64,000 nt of DNA from Streptococcus gallolyticus. Its GTDB lineage: Bacteria; Bacillota; Bacilli; Lactobacillales; Streptococcaceae. The translations under genes and the position numbers were made by a program. The stretch is taken from NCBI RefSeq assembly GCF_003337175.1, contig NZ_NETH01000004.1, positions 1 to 64,000 on the forward strand. Reading direction: 5' to 3'. Below are positions 30,983 to 39,724 of this stretch, piece after piece. The stretch's first letter is position 1. Each line of letters begins with the position of its first letter. The notes beneath the pieces are model-generated. The model ran no database searches, was not told where the DNA came from, and saw only the letters and a list, made by a program, of their open reading frames with translations.

Positions 30983-32439
30983 TTAACTTCTCCTTTTTGT
31001 TGTGCTTCTTTGCGGATACGGTCGATAAGGTCCATTTTGTTTTGCCAAACTTCTTGTGACAAGTCAACTGGATAATCTTGCGGATTAAGCAGGCGTTTAT
31101 ATTCGTCCCAAAGTTTGTCAAATTCTTTACGAGCATATTCTTGAATCTCAGAAAGAGATGGCAAGTTATAAACTAATTTTCCTTTGTCAAAAATATCAAC
31201 AAGAAGTGGTACAGCTTCGAAATCTTTCACTGTTTTATTGATATAAGTGTATGTTGGGTGGAACATGTAAACTTCGTCAAGTTTATTAACATCAGTGTTT
31301 GTGAAAGTGATGTAGTCACCCTCTGTTTTATTTCTTTCACGACTAGTTATGCGCCACACTTGTTTTTTACCTGGTGTAGAGACTTTTTCGGCGTTATTTG
31401 ACAACTTAATCGTGTCTTGCATGACACCATTTTCATCTTCCATAGACACAATCTTATAAACTGCACCAAGTGCTGGTTGGTCGTAAGCTGTGATTAATTT
31501 TGTTCCGACACCCCAGACATCAATTTTGGCTTTTTGCATTTTAAGGTTGAGAATGGTATTTTCATCCAAGTCATTTGAAGCATAAATTTTTGCATCTGGA
31601 TAGCCTGCGTCATCCAATTGTTCGCGAATTTTTTTAGATAAGTAAGCTATATCACCTGAGTCAATTCGAACACCAAGGAAATTCATCTTATCCCCTAATT
31701 CATTGGCAACACGGATAGCTGCAGGCACACCAAGACGAAGGGTATCATAGGTGTCAACTAAAAAAACACAATCTTTGTGAGTGCCAGCATAAGCCATAAA
31801 TGCTTCGTAATCATTGCCATAAGCTTGAACTAAAGCGTGTGCGTGTGTTCCTGATACTGGGATGTCAAACATTTTACCAGCACGAACATTTGATGTGGCA
31901 TTCGCACCACCGATAACTGCGGCACGTGTTCCCCAAATAGCTGCGTCCAGTTCTTGTGCACGACGACTACCAAATTCTAGCAAGGGCTCGTCATCAATGA
32001 CAGAGCGAATACGAGCAGCTTTTGTCGCAATCAATGTTTGGAAATTGACAATGTTAAGCAAGGCTGTTTCAACCAATTGACATTGGGCAAGCGGTCCTTC
32101 GACTTGAACGATTGGTTCATTAGCAAAAACCAAGTCACCTTCTTTAGCTGAACGAATGGTTAATTCCAATTTGAAGTCTTTCAAATAAGCAATAAAATCA
32201 GCTGGATAACCTAAATCTTCTAGGTAAGCAATATCTGTTTCTGTAAAATGAAGGTTTTCAAGGTATTCAACCATACGTTGCAAACCAGCAAAAACAGCAT
32301 AGCCATTGGCGAATGGTTCTTTACGGAAAAAGATTTCAAAAACTGCATTCTTATTGTGAATGCCTTGTTCAAAGTAAACTTGCATCATATTAATTTGATA
32401 CAAATCTGTATGGAGAGTTAAACTATCATCTTGATACAT
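30979..32439 (-). CDS. pncB: Nicotinate phosphoribosyltransferase
   Basis: 486-residue enzyme joining nicotinate to PRPP, the entry step of NAD salvage. The N-terminal [15 protein letters not shown] and the central [12 protein letters not shown] segment, with the conserved phosphorylatable His region, are typical. Ribosome site AAAAGGGGAT. First gene of pncB-nadE, preceded by an untranslated leader of about 100 nt. Confidence 0.95.
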   Translation of the reverse strand: MYQDDSLTLHTDLYQINMMQVYFEQGIHNKNAVFEIFFRKEPFANGYAVFAGLQRMVEYLENLHFTETDIAYLEDLGYPADFIAYLKDFKLELTIRSAKEGDLVFANEPIVQVEGPLAQCQLVETALLNIVNFQTLIATKAARIRSVIDDEPLLEFGSRRAQELDAAIWGTRAAVIGGANATSNVRAGKMFDIPVSGTHAHALVQAYGNDYEAFMAYAGTHKDCVFLVDTYDTLRLGVPAAIRVANELGDKMNFLGVRIDSGDIAYLSKKIREQLDDAGYPDAKIYASNDLDENTILNLKMQKAKIDVWGVGTKLITAYDQPALGAVYKIVSMEDENGVMQDTIKLSNNAEKVSTPGKKQVWRITSRERNKTEGDYITFTNTDVNKLDEVYMFHPTYTYINKTVKDFEAVPLLVDIFDKGKLVYNLPSLSEIQEYARKEFDKLWDEYKRLLNPQDYPVDLSQEVWQNKMDLIDRIRKEAQQKGEVK

Positions 32440-32540
32440 GTGGTATCCCCTTTTAAGAAATATGAGCCTTGATTAGTCTTGTTAAGACCTTACCAGCCTC
32501 ACAAGATTTTTTGTTATCTCCAGCTCAAAGTTAATTTATC
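32440..32540 (-). promoter_or_regulatory. Leader of pncB-nadE with pairing potential
   Basis: The extended -10 TGCTATAAT (TATAAT at 32552-32547, minus strand) implies a leader of about 100 nt. Within it, TGAGCT (32527-32522) can pair with GGCTCA (32468-32463), enclosing TCTTGT (32516-32511) that can pair with ACAAGA (32482-32477). A local hairpin GTCTT-AAC-AAGAC competes with the second pairing. Switching between these could regulate translation. No known riboswitch class was recognised. Confidence 0.4.
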
Positions 32541-32563
32541 CCCCATATTATAGCACAATAAAT

Positions 32564-32627
32564 AAAACCTTGCTACAATGCCTTTTCCAGCACTCATCCC
32601 CGCCTTAAGCTTTACGGACAAGGTTTT
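32564..32627. other. Inverted repeat of unknown role upstream of pncB
   Basis: AAAACCTTG (32564-32572) and CAAGGTTTT (32619-32627) are perfect 9-bp arms around 46 nt that are richer in G+C than the surroundings. The plus strand continues with TTTATTTT, terminator-like, but no plus-strand gene precedes it. It could be a small RNA or a relic. Confidence 0.35.
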
Positions 32628-32681
32628 TTATTTTGCGCTGAAAAGACAGTCAGTTCAGACCGCCTTTTGTTTATGAAAAAA

Positions 32682-32701
32682 GCACCCAAAAAATTGGGTG
32701 C
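32682..32701 (-). terminator. Second terminator after the trxB unit
   Basis: A 7-bp stem GCACCCA / TGGGTGC with T6 following on the minus strand. Confidence 0.8.
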
Positions 32702-32718
32702 GATTGTAAAATAAAAAA

Positions 32719-32734
32719 AGCCTAAAATAAGGCT
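32719..32734 (-). terminator. First terminator after the trxB unit
   Basis: AGCCT / AGGCT stem with a 6-nt loop followed by T7ATTTT on the minus strand. It lies 22 bp after the stop of the small ORF. Confidence 0.75.
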
Positions 32735-32755
32735 CTCTTATTATAACATATATTT

Positions 32756-32902
32756 TTAGATAAGTTCAAGGGCGATTCTTTCAAGTTCTGGTTCAATTTC
32801 TGGGAAAGTTGCGCAAAGATTTGAAAAAAATCTGATTTTCTGAAAAATATTTTCATATTTTCTCACAAATCTAGCAACTACTAAAAAGCCTAAGATTTTC
32901 AT
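32756..32902 (-). CDS. Small ORF behind trxB, unknown (48 codons)
   Basis: A 48-codon open frame with ATG 20 bp after the trxB stop and ending just before the trxB-unit terminators. It begins MKILGFLVVARF; the C-terminal half reads FPEIEPELERIALELI, an acidic amphipathic helix with natural-looking codon use (GAA, CTT, ATC). The N-terminus is hydrophobic and basic, but too short for a confident membrane helix. The Shine-Dalgarno is weak (GAAG about 10 nt before ATG). I do not recognise the family. Position, continuity with trxB and codon pattern argue for a real small protein; conservation would settle it. Confidence 0.5.
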   Translation of the reverse strand: MKILGFLVVARFVRKYENIFQKIRFFSNLCATFPEIEPELERIALELI

Positions 32903-32922
32903 CTCAGACTTCAGTGATGTGA

Positions 32923-33837
32923 TTATGTCATATTTTCAATATATTGGTAAACACCTTGTCCAGCAATGGCACCGTCGCCAACAGCTGTTGCGATTTGGCG
33001 AAGTTCTTTTTGACGAACATCTCCAATGGCAAAAATACCTGCTTTTGGTGTCATCATGCGTTCGTCTGTTATCACCCAACCAGCTTCATCTGTGATGCCA
33101 AGGTCAGCTACCATGCTTGTTACTGGATTAACCCCAACATAGATAAAAATACCACCAAATTCGTGTTCGCTAAGCTCACCAGTTTTAACATTTTCAACAG
33201 TTACACCAGAGACTTTAATGTCAGTTCCTTTGATTTCTTTGACAACAGAATCCCAGATAAAGTTGATTTTGTCGTTAGCAAAAGCACGATCTTGCAAAAT
33301 CTTTTGAGCACGCAATTCATCACGGCGATGAATAATCGTTACAGATTTGGCAAATTGTGTGAGGTAAACAGCTTCTTCGACTGCCGAATCCCCACCACCG
33401 ACAACTAATAAATCTTGATTACGGAAGAAAGCACCGTCACAGACAGCACAGTAAGAAACGCCGCGGCTTGTGTATTCTTCTTCACCAGGTACGTCAAGAG
33501 TGCGGTATTTAGCACCAGTCGCTAAAATAATTGTTTTTGCTTCGTAGCTAGCGTCTTCAGTAATGACACGTTTCACATCGCCAGCATCCTCGATAGATAT
33601 CACAATACCGTAAATATTTTCAACACCAAATTTTTCAAGCGGCGCATGCATATTCATTGACAATTCTGGTCCTGAAATATGGTCATACCCTGGGTAATTT
33701 TCGATTTCTGAGGTATTATTCATTTGTCCACCAGGGGCTCCTTGTTCAATAATACCAACTTTCAAATTAGATCTAGCGGCATAAAGCCCCGCAGTCATAC
33801 CCGCAGGACCTGATCCGATAATTAATGTATCGTACAT
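32923..33837 (-). CDS. trxB: Thioredoxin-disulfide reductase
   Basis: 304-residue NADPH-dependent flavoprotein reducing thioredoxin. FAD-binding GSGPAGMTAG near 8-17, redox cysteines C130 and C133 in CAVCDG, NADPH-binding GGGDSAVEEA near 147-156, C-terminal GDVRQKELRQ for FAD. Follows the DUF4059 gene by 63 bp and seems to be its operon partner. Confidence 0.96.
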   Translation of the reverse strand: MYDTLIIGSGPAGMTAGLYAARSNLKVGIIEQGAPGGQMNNTSEIENYPGYDHISGPELSMNMHAPLEKFGVENIYGIVISIEDAGDVKRVITEDASYEAKTIILATGAKYRTLDVPGEEEYTSRGVSYCAVCDGAFFRNQDLLVVGGGDSAVEEAVYLTQFAKSVTIIHRRDELRAQKILQDRAFANDKINFIWDSVVKEIKGTDIKVSGVTVENVKTGELSEHEFGGIFIYVGVNPVTSMVADLGITDEAGWVITDERMMTPKAGIFAIGDVRQKELRQIATAVGDGAIAGQGVYQYIENMT

Positions 33838-33900
33838 TTCGTCACCTCAATATCTCACTTATTATTTCATTCTAGCAATCAGGTATTAAAATTGCAATGA

Positions 33901-34125
33901 TTACGCTTTGAACATTACTATAATCGCCATAAAGGCAAATGATAGAATCGGAATGGTCATAATTGACATCATTAACACATCATATAAAAAGGCTTGGCGT
34001 TCTTTGGCTATTTTATCTAATTTACGAACAGCACGCCAAAAATTCCAAATGATACCAACTAAGAAAACAAAAACAATGGCTAATAGAAGTCCTTTGATAT
34101 AAAGACTAAAAATTTCTAAAAACAT
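33901..34125 (-). CDS. DUF4059 family small membrane protein
   Basis: 74 residues with two predicted transmembrane helices (about 8-29 and 48-71) separated by a basic loop (RAVRKLDKIAKERQ). The DUF4059 family is found next to trxB in streptococci; function is unknown. Neighbourhood suggests a link to redox balance or to the adjacent amino-acid transporter, but this is speculation. Confidence 0.85.
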   Translation of the reverse strand: MFLEIFSLYIKGLLLAIVFVFLVGIIWNFWRAVRKLDKIAKERQAFLYDVLMMSIMTIPILSFAFMAIIVMFKA

Positions 34126-34169
34126 ACGTCACCTATACTTAAATCAGTTTTTGCTTTATCACTCTAAAA

Positions 34170-34193
34170 AGAGCTGAAAAGTCTCTCAGCTCT
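34170..34193 (-). terminator. Terminator after the amino-acid ABC operon
   Basis: AGAGCTGA / TCAGCTCT stem of 8 bp followed by TTTTT on the minus strand. A TGT-TATAAT extended -10 just before it may be the promoter for the DUF4059-trxB unit, in which case the hairpin would be in that leader. Confidence 0.7.
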
Positions 34194-34213
34194 ATTATAA
34201 CAAAAGTCAGTGG

Positions 34214-34957
34214 TTAAATATACGTTTTTGTATAGTTTGCGAAGAATTCTTTGGTTCTGGCTTCTTTTGGATGATTGAAAATGTCATCTGGTTTGCCAGC
34301 TTCAAGGATATGCCCCTTGTCAAGAAAAAAGACCTTATCTGCCACTTGATAAACAAAATTCATATCATGGCTAACCAAAATCATAGTTTGACCTGCCTTA
34401 GCAGCATCTGCAATTGATTTTTCAACTTCGCCGACAAGCTCTGGGTCAAGCGCTGATGTGGGTTCATCAAGCAAGAGAACGTCTGGTTTCATTGCCAAAG
34501 CACGTGCTAAAGCCACCCGTTGTTTTTGCCCACCTGACAAATGACGTGGGTAATGATTTTCACGGTCAGACAAACCAACCTTAGCTAATTCTTCTTTCGC
34601 AATTTTAGTCGCCTCACTGTCTGGAAGCTTCTTGACAATTTTCAAGCCTTCTTTGACATTTTCAAGGGCTGTTCGGCGTTCAAAAAGATTAAATTGTTGG
34701 AAAACCATGGCTAATTTACGACGTAAAACAAGGACATCTTCCTTAGAAATCGTCTGAAAATCAACCTTGAAATCATCAATGGCAATGCTGCCAAAATCAG
34801 GTTTTTCTAAATAATTGAGACTACGCAAGAAGGTTGATTTTCCTGCACCTGAAGCACCGACAAGAGCTAGAACTTCTCCCTTTTGAATATCAACATCCAA
34901 GCCGTCTAAAACTTTTTGCCCTGAAAATTCCTTGGTTAAATTTGTAATTTTAATCAT
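34214..34957 (-). CDS. Amino-acid ABC transporter ATPase
   Basis: 247-residue ATPase of the polar amino-acid (PAAT) family. Walker A GASGAGKST near 33-41, signature LSGGQKQR, Walker B LLLDEPTSALD and the switch His in VSHD. Energises uptake by the permease it overlaps by 1 nt. The substrate cannot be fixed from sequence; glutamine, cystine or another polar amino acid are possible. Confidence 0.94.
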   Translation of the reverse strand: MIKITNLTKEFSGQKVLDGLDVDIQKGEVLALVGASGAGKSTFLRSLNYLEKPDFGSIAIDDFKVDFQTISKEDVLVLRRKLAMVFQQFNLFERRTALENVKEGLKIVKKLPDSEATKIAKEELAKVGLSDRENHYPRHLSGGQKQRVALARALAMKPDVLLLDEPTSALDPELVGEVEKSIADAAKAGQTMILVSHDMNFVYQVADKVFFLDKGHILEAGKPDDIFNHPKEARTKEFFANYTKTYI

Positions 34958-35760
34958 CAGCGAATACCTCCTGCCACTTCTTTTTGACTTGATTGAGGCG
35001 TATCAATGTCCATTCGTTTTTCAATGAGACGACCAATTTGTTCAATAATAATACTGATTACCCAGTAAACAAGCGCAACTGAAATGTAACGTTCAAAATA
35101 GCGATAATCCGAACCACCTAAAATCTGCGCTTGGGCAAACATTTCAACAATCCCTGCATTAAATGCCAATGATGTTCCCTTCGTCAAGCCAATCAAACTG
35201 TTAATCAACGTCGGCGTTGCAATGACAGCTGCATTTGGAATAATCACGCGACGGTAAACTTGAAAGGAGGTCATTCCCAAGCTACGCGCAGCTTCAATTT
35301 CTCCGACATTCACAGCTTGAATCGCAGCTCGAATGGTTTCGCTAGTATATGCCGCTTCATTGAAAGCAAAGGCCGTTACCGCAAAAACAGATGCTGGAAT
35401 GGCATTGATATTCCAATCAAAACCGTATCTTATTTTAAGATATTTCAAGAAAAGTGGAATACCATAGTAAGTTAACATGAGTTGAACAAGAATAGGTGTT
35501 CCACGTAGAAAACTAACAAAAACAGCCTGAATCGGATACAAAACCTTTGTCCGATTGATTTTCACCACAGCAAATAGCATCGCTAGCAATAAGCCAAATA
35601 GCGCACCTGCTATCGTTAAGCCGAGCGTTGTCGGTAAGCGTTCTATTAAAGAGGGAATGGCATCAAAAACCGCTCGCCAGCTGAATAATCGCCCTTCTGG
35701 AATTTTATCAACCAACTTATCATACCAAGACAAGCCAGCTGCTAATAGTGTTAACGTCAT
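34957..35760 (-). CDS. Amino-acid ABC transporter permease
   Basis: 267 residues, HisM/GlnP-type inner-membrane permease with about five transmembrane helices and the EAA loop (EIEAARSLGMTSFQVYRRV) that docks the ATPase. Together with the ATPase and the lipoprotein it makes one complete PAAT importer. Confidence 0.94.
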   Translation of the reverse strand: MTLTLLAAGLSWYDKLVDKIPEGRLFSWRAVFDAIPSLIERLPTTLGLTIAGALFGLLLAMLFAVVKINRTKVLYPIQAVFVSFLRGTPILVQLMLTYYGIPLFLKYLKIRYGFDWNINAIPASVFAVTAFAFNEAAYTSETIRAAIQAVNVGEIEAARSLGMTSFQVYRRVIIPNAAVIATPTLINSLIGLTKGTSLAFNAGIVEMFAQAQILGGSDYRYFERYISVALVYWVISIIIEQIGRLIEKRMDIDTPQSSQKEVAGGIR

Positions 35761-35829
35761 ATGTTCTCCTTTTCTATTATCTTACGCTTGATAGCTCTAC
35801 CACCAATCCTTCTCTTTTCCCTTTCATTT

Positions 35830-36654
35830 TTAATCGATTGTTGAGACGAAGTCGCCGCCAAAATATTGCTCGCTCAATTCAGCCAATGTGCCATCGTCTT
35901 TTAACGCTTTGATACGTTTATTGACAAATTTTTGTAGTTTAGCTCCCTCATCTGTATCTGCAAACAGCAAGTACTCTAAACCATCTGTTTTACCACCAAT
36001 ATCATCTGTTACATTGGTTACTGTGAGATTAAACCCTTGGTCTTCAACAAGGTACTGCGATGAAATGGCATCATACAATATAAAGTCAATGGTTCCATTT
36101 TCAATATGTTGTGCACGTGTGGTCAAACCTGTTGAGCTAGCAGCGTAATTAATCTTAATCGGGTCTTTGTCAGGATGTTCATCGTTCCATTTTTCTAAAA
36201 CTTGAGCATAGTTAGAACCTGATATCACTTCAGTTGATTTTCCAGATAAATCATCAAGACTATCATAACTTGCCCCTTCGGCACTTGTTATGGCATAGTT
36301 TGATTTAGAAATTGGGTCTGAGAAAAGGTACTTTTCAGCACGTTCGTCATTATAGTTAAAGTCATTTGCCGCAATTTGGTAACGGTCTGCATCTACTCCT
36401 GTTAAAATAGAATCAAACGCCGTTGTCACAAACTCAACCTTATATTTCTTGGAATCCTTAAAAACGGCTTTCACCACATCAATATCGTAACCTTTAAAGG
36501 TGTCATTTTCTTTGTAAGTAAATGGTGCTGTATCTGAGTCTGTTGCCACTTTAATGACGGTTTTCCCACTTGATCGTGATTGATTGGAACAAGCCGCCAG
36601 AGCTAGTGTCAACAGAAATAAGAAACCAAACGATAGTAATCTCCTCTTTTTCAT
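35830..36654 (-). CDS. Amino-acid ABC transporter substrate-binding lipoprotein
   Basis: 274 residues. Lipoprotein signal peptide 1-21 with lipobox LAAC and lipidated C22, then an SBP_bac_3 domain (about 33-270) with the family motifs DTAPFTYKENDTFKGYDIDV and RYQIAANDFNY. It resembles cystine- or polar-amino-acid-binding proteins; the substrate is not assigned. First gene of the operon, 69 bp before the permease. Confidence 0.93.
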   Translation of the reverse strand: MKKRRLLSFGFLFLLTLALAACSNQSRSSGKTVIKVATDSDTAPFTYKENDTFKGYDIDVVKAVFKDSKKYKVEFVTTAFDSILTGVDADRYQIAANDFNYNDERAEKYLFSDPISKSNYAITSAEGASYDSLDDLSGKSTEVISGSNYAQVLEKWNDEHPDKDPIKINYAASSTGLTTRAQHIENGTIDFILYDAISSQYLVEDQGFNLTVTNVTDDIGGKTDGLEYLLFADTDEGAKLQKFVNKRIKALKDDGTLAELSEQYFGGDFVSTID

Positions 36655-37166
36655 TTGTCTGCCTCTTTTCTAATAATTCCTTTCCAGTCTATCAAACTTA
36701 GCCATACTTTCCCAATATATTTTTTCTATGGACTTGATAAGAAAAAACTATCAGGAAATAAATCACATTTCTTGACAAGACCAACCAAGACCACTTAACT
36801 TGAAAGTTAAAATCAAAAAGAAATCAGACGCAGAAAATACCAAGAAAAGACGGTCTAAGGCTAAAAAGCCTTAATCGCTTTATTGATAATCTAACATAGG
36901 CTAGCTTGACTAATCCAGTGTCATTGTTTCTTGAACGATACGAAACGTAATCGCAAATAAGGGGCAGAACAAGCAATTAGAGGCCACTTGGCAACGATTG
37001 CAACAGGCTGGAGGAGTTATTGCTGAGTGGAAATCTAACTTACCAAGCAAGCATCCAAAAAATCGCCGTCAATGCACAAGTGCAAGTAAGGCTCCTTTAC
37101 CACACAAGAAGCTGCTGATGACAACTAGATAGACAAGGCACAACTATCAGCACGGCCGTGTGAACC
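36655..37166. other. 512-bp gap with decayed coding traces
   Basis: No complete gene. It must hold the promoter of the ABC operon near 36660-36720. On the plus strand two short open frames look formerly coding: a Lys-rich stretch ending in RRSKAKKP at about 36798-36873 and a longer frame at 36935-37132. A short palindrome AAGGCTAAAAAGCCTT is at 36858-36873, and a GC-rich palindrome CACGGCCGTG at 37151-37160. Confidence 0.4.
36935..37132 (+). pseudogene. Possible gene remnant, unknown
   Basis: A 65-codon open frame without a start codon, opened by a TGA at 36932. It reads like protein (KQLEATWQRLQQAGGVIAEW) and is followed by a basic segment and a TAG. Codon use appears natural. I do not recognise the parent family. 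It may be the tail of a lost gene or chance. Confidence 0.3.
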
Positions 37167-38510
37167 TTAGAAAGTTTGTTTTCTTGCTTTACGTTGGGCA
37201 CGTCCTTTGGCACGATTAGCGGCACGACGTTCACGTTTGCGTTTGTCATCAACTTTCCACTGGATTTTCTTCTTATAGCCTGGTTTGATTTTTTTCTTTT
37301 TCTTTTTAACCAAACCAATCATTTCAGTATCTAATTTTTGGTAAGATTTTTCGCGGTTAGCTCGACGGTCACGGTCGTAAGTATCTTGAAATTCACCGTT
37401 TTTAAGCATTTTGGGGATAAATTTAATCCCCATTTTTTCAAGTTCACGAATATCAGAATCGTCACTTGGTTTGTAAAGTGTAATCGCAATACCATTTAAA
37501 CCATTACGTCCTGTACGTCCAACACGGTGCACAAAGAATGATAAATCTTGCGGAATAGCATCATTGATAACATGACTCACTCCTTCAATATCAATCCCCC
37601 GCGCTGCCAAATCTGTCGCCACAATGTATTCGTATGACAATTTTTTGATTTGGTTCATGGTGCGTTTACGTTCACGTGGGGGAATAGCGCCGTGAATTTT
37701 TGCCACTTTCAATCCATTTGACACAAGATAGCTATGCAACTCATCTGCACGTTCTTTTGTGTTTACAAAAATCATGGCAAGATATGGATTTAAGGCTTTA
37801 GTGATTTCCAAGATTTGTGCATTTTTATCACGTCCTTTAGTTGAAACCAACCAATTATCAATTGTATCTGCGATAACAGTCCTTGTCTTGATTTTTTCCA
37901 TGACTGGATTTGTCAAATATTTTTTCAAGAAGGGTTGCAATTTTTGTGGAATAGTCGCTGAGAAAACCAAAATTTGAACATCTTTTGGCAATGTCCCTGC
38001 AATCTTATCCACCGTATCAAGGAATCCCATATCAAGCGTCATATCAGCTTCATCAACAACAAAGGTATGAGCTTTATAAATTTCCAAATCACCTGATTTG
38101 ACCAAATCATAGATACGACCAGGTGTCCCAATGACAATGTGTGGCTGAGCTGATTTCAGTTTTTCAATTTGACGTAATTTATCTGTACCACCAACGTAAT
38201 TTGCCACACGAATTTCTGTTTCAGATTTTTCAGCAATTTGTTTGCTTGCTTGATAAATTTGTGTTGCCAACTCACGGCTTGGTGCTGTGATAACCACCTG
38301 AACATTATTGCTGTTTTCATCTAATTTTTCAAAAATCGGCAATAAGAAAGTGTGCGTTTTTCCTGAACCAGTTTTAGATTCTCCAACCAAATCACGACCA
38401 GAACGCACAAGGGGAATTAACTTTTCTTGCACCTCTGTCGGATTTGTGAATTGAAGCTCTGCAAGTGCCTTGCGAATGTAGGGCTTAAAATTAAAATCGT
38501 TAAAAGACAT
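37167..38510 (-). CDS. cshB: DEAD-box RNA helicase (CshB-like)
   Basis: 447-residue ATP-dependent RNA helicase. Walker A SKTGSGKTHT near 40-49, DEAD in VVDEADMTLDMGF, SAT motif, and HRVGRTGRNG (motif VI). The C-terminal tail is very basic (KKKKKKIKPGYKKK and an Arg/Lys-rich end) for RNA binding. It matches the B. subtilis CshB/YqfR type, which acts in cold adaptation, ribosome assembly or RNA decay. Stands alone. Confidence 0.88.
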   Translation of the reverse strand: MSFNDFNFKPYIRKALAELQFTNPTEVQEKLIPLVRSGRDLVGESKTGSGKTHTFLLPIFEKLDENSNNVQVVITAPSRELATQIYQASKQIAEKSETEIRVANYVGGTDKLRQIEKLKSAQPHIVIGTPGRIYDLVKSGDLEIYKAHTFVVDEADMTLDMGFLDTVDKIAGTLPKDVQILVFSATIPQKLQPFLKKYLTNPVMEKIKTRTVIADTIDNWLVSTKGRDKNAQILEITKALNPYLAMIFVNTKERADELHSYLVSNGLKVAKIHGAIPPRERKRTMNQIKKLSYEYIVATDLAARGIDIEGVSHVINDAIPQDLSFFVHRVGRTGRNGLNGIAITLYKPSDDSDIRELEKMGIKFIPKMLKNGEFQDTYDRDRRANREKSYQKLDTEMIGLVKKKKKKIKPGYKKKIQWKVDDKRKRERRAANRAKGRAQRKARKQTF

Positions 38511-38673
38511 GTTTTACCTCAATTTCTTATCTCATCACGTTTCACTTGAAACATTCTCTATATTACTTAAGCATTAATCCCTAGCCAAAGCAACTAGGCA
38601 ATGTTTCATTCTTGCCTATTATACCATTAAAAGAAAAGGGATTAAAGCAAAGTCCACTGTAATTTAGAATCAA

Positions 38674-38698
38674 AACGAGCTGGAAAACCCAACTCGTT
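38674..38698 (-). terminator. Terminator after mraY
   Basis: AACGAG..TGG pairs with CCA..CTCGTT on the minus strand, followed by TTGATTCT. Ends the rsmH-ftsL-pbp2X-mraY unit. Confidence 0.6.
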
Positions 38699-38704
38699 CA
38701 TTGA

Positions 38705-39718
38705 TTAAAATGCGTAAAGTGCAATCAAGGTCACAATACTTGCAATAGCGCCAATGCTCCATAAGAAAGCATCAACTTTCCATTCTGACCATTTTTCTGA
38801 TTTTCCTGTCAAACCACCAAGTTCCAAATGATGATGGAATGGTGTCATGCGGAAAATACGACGCCCTTCACCATATTTTTTCTTCGTGTATTTGAAATAG
38901 GACACTTGAAGCATGACTGAACTTGTTTCAAAGACATAAACGATACCAATGATTAACAAAGTCCACTCTTGGCGAAGTGCAATAGAAATCGCTGCAAGCA
39001 TTGCTCCTAAAGCCAGACTTCCCACATCACCCATAAAGACCTTGGCAGGTTTATGGTTAAAGACAAAGAAGCCAAACAAAGCACCAATCATTGTCACGAT
39101 AATCAACAAGATATCAAATTGTCGTTGAGCAAAGGCAATGATTCCATAGGCAAGCAAGCTGATAGCAACTGAAATAGAAGCCAAACCATCAATACCGTCT
39201 GTCAAATTAACGGCGTTTGAAAAACCAACCACCCAGAAAAGCACAAAGAAAACGTATAGAATACCAAGATGAAAGTCAAAACCAAAGACATTTAAATCAT
39301 CTGTTCCGCTTGGACGGACATGAACGAAATAGAAAATCAAGCCACCAATAATTTGCAAGCTCATTTTTTGCCAAGGTGTCAAGCCTTCATTAATTTGTTT
39401 AAAGATTTTCAAAAAATCATCAAGAAAACCAATAATCCCATAAATGAGAACCACCAAAAGAATGCCTGCCGTTGCTCCCATTGAAGCACCGTTTTGCTTT
39501 TCGACAAACAAGCTAAAAATGAGGCTAACAAGGATTCCGACTGTTAGAAAAACTGTTCCTCCCATGGTTGGAGTACCAGCTTTAGCCAAATGTTGTTTGA
39601 CATCCTCGTGCATTTGTTGCCCACCGATTTTCTTGATTTGGTAAATACGGATAAAGTGGGGCATGGCAAATACTGTCAACACAAAAGCGACAATACCTGC
39701 GATTAAACTTAAAAACAT
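38705..39718 (-). CDS. mraY: Phospho-MurNAc-pentapeptide translocase
   Basis: 337-residue membrane enzyme with about ten transmembrane helices, making lipid I from UDP-MurNAc-pentapeptide and undecaprenyl phosphate. Catalytic motifs [22 protein letters not shown] and FHHHLELGG are present. Only 6 bp after pbp2X, in the usual dcw order. Confidence 0.97.
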   Translation of the reverse strand: MFLSLIAGIVAFVLTVFAMPHFIRIYQIKKIGGQQMHEDVKQHLAKAGTPTMGGTVFLTVGILVSLIFSLFVEKQNGASMGATAGILLVVLIYGIIGFLDDFLKIFKQINEGLTPWQKMSLQIIGGLIFYFVHVRPSGTDDLNVFGFDFHLGILYVFFVLFWVVGFSNAVNLTDGIDGLASISVAISLLAYGIIAFAQRQFDILLIIVTMIGALFGFFVFNHKPAKVFMGDVGSLALGAMLAAISIALRQEWTLLIIGIVYVFETSSVMLQVSYFKYTKKKYGEGRRIFRMTPFHHHLELGGLTGKSEKWSEWKVDAFLWSIGAIASIVTLIALYAF

Positions 39719-39724
39719 CTTAGT

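Noticed and set aside
32885-32912. Hairpin right after trxB taken at first as its terminator
   Set aside because: The stem has mismatches, it overlaps the start of a protein-like ORF, and two clear terminators lie behind that ORF.
37151-37160. GC-rich palindrome CACGGCCGTG near the end of cshB
   Set aside because: A lone 10-bp palindrome without repeats nearby; it may be chance or part of decayed sequence.
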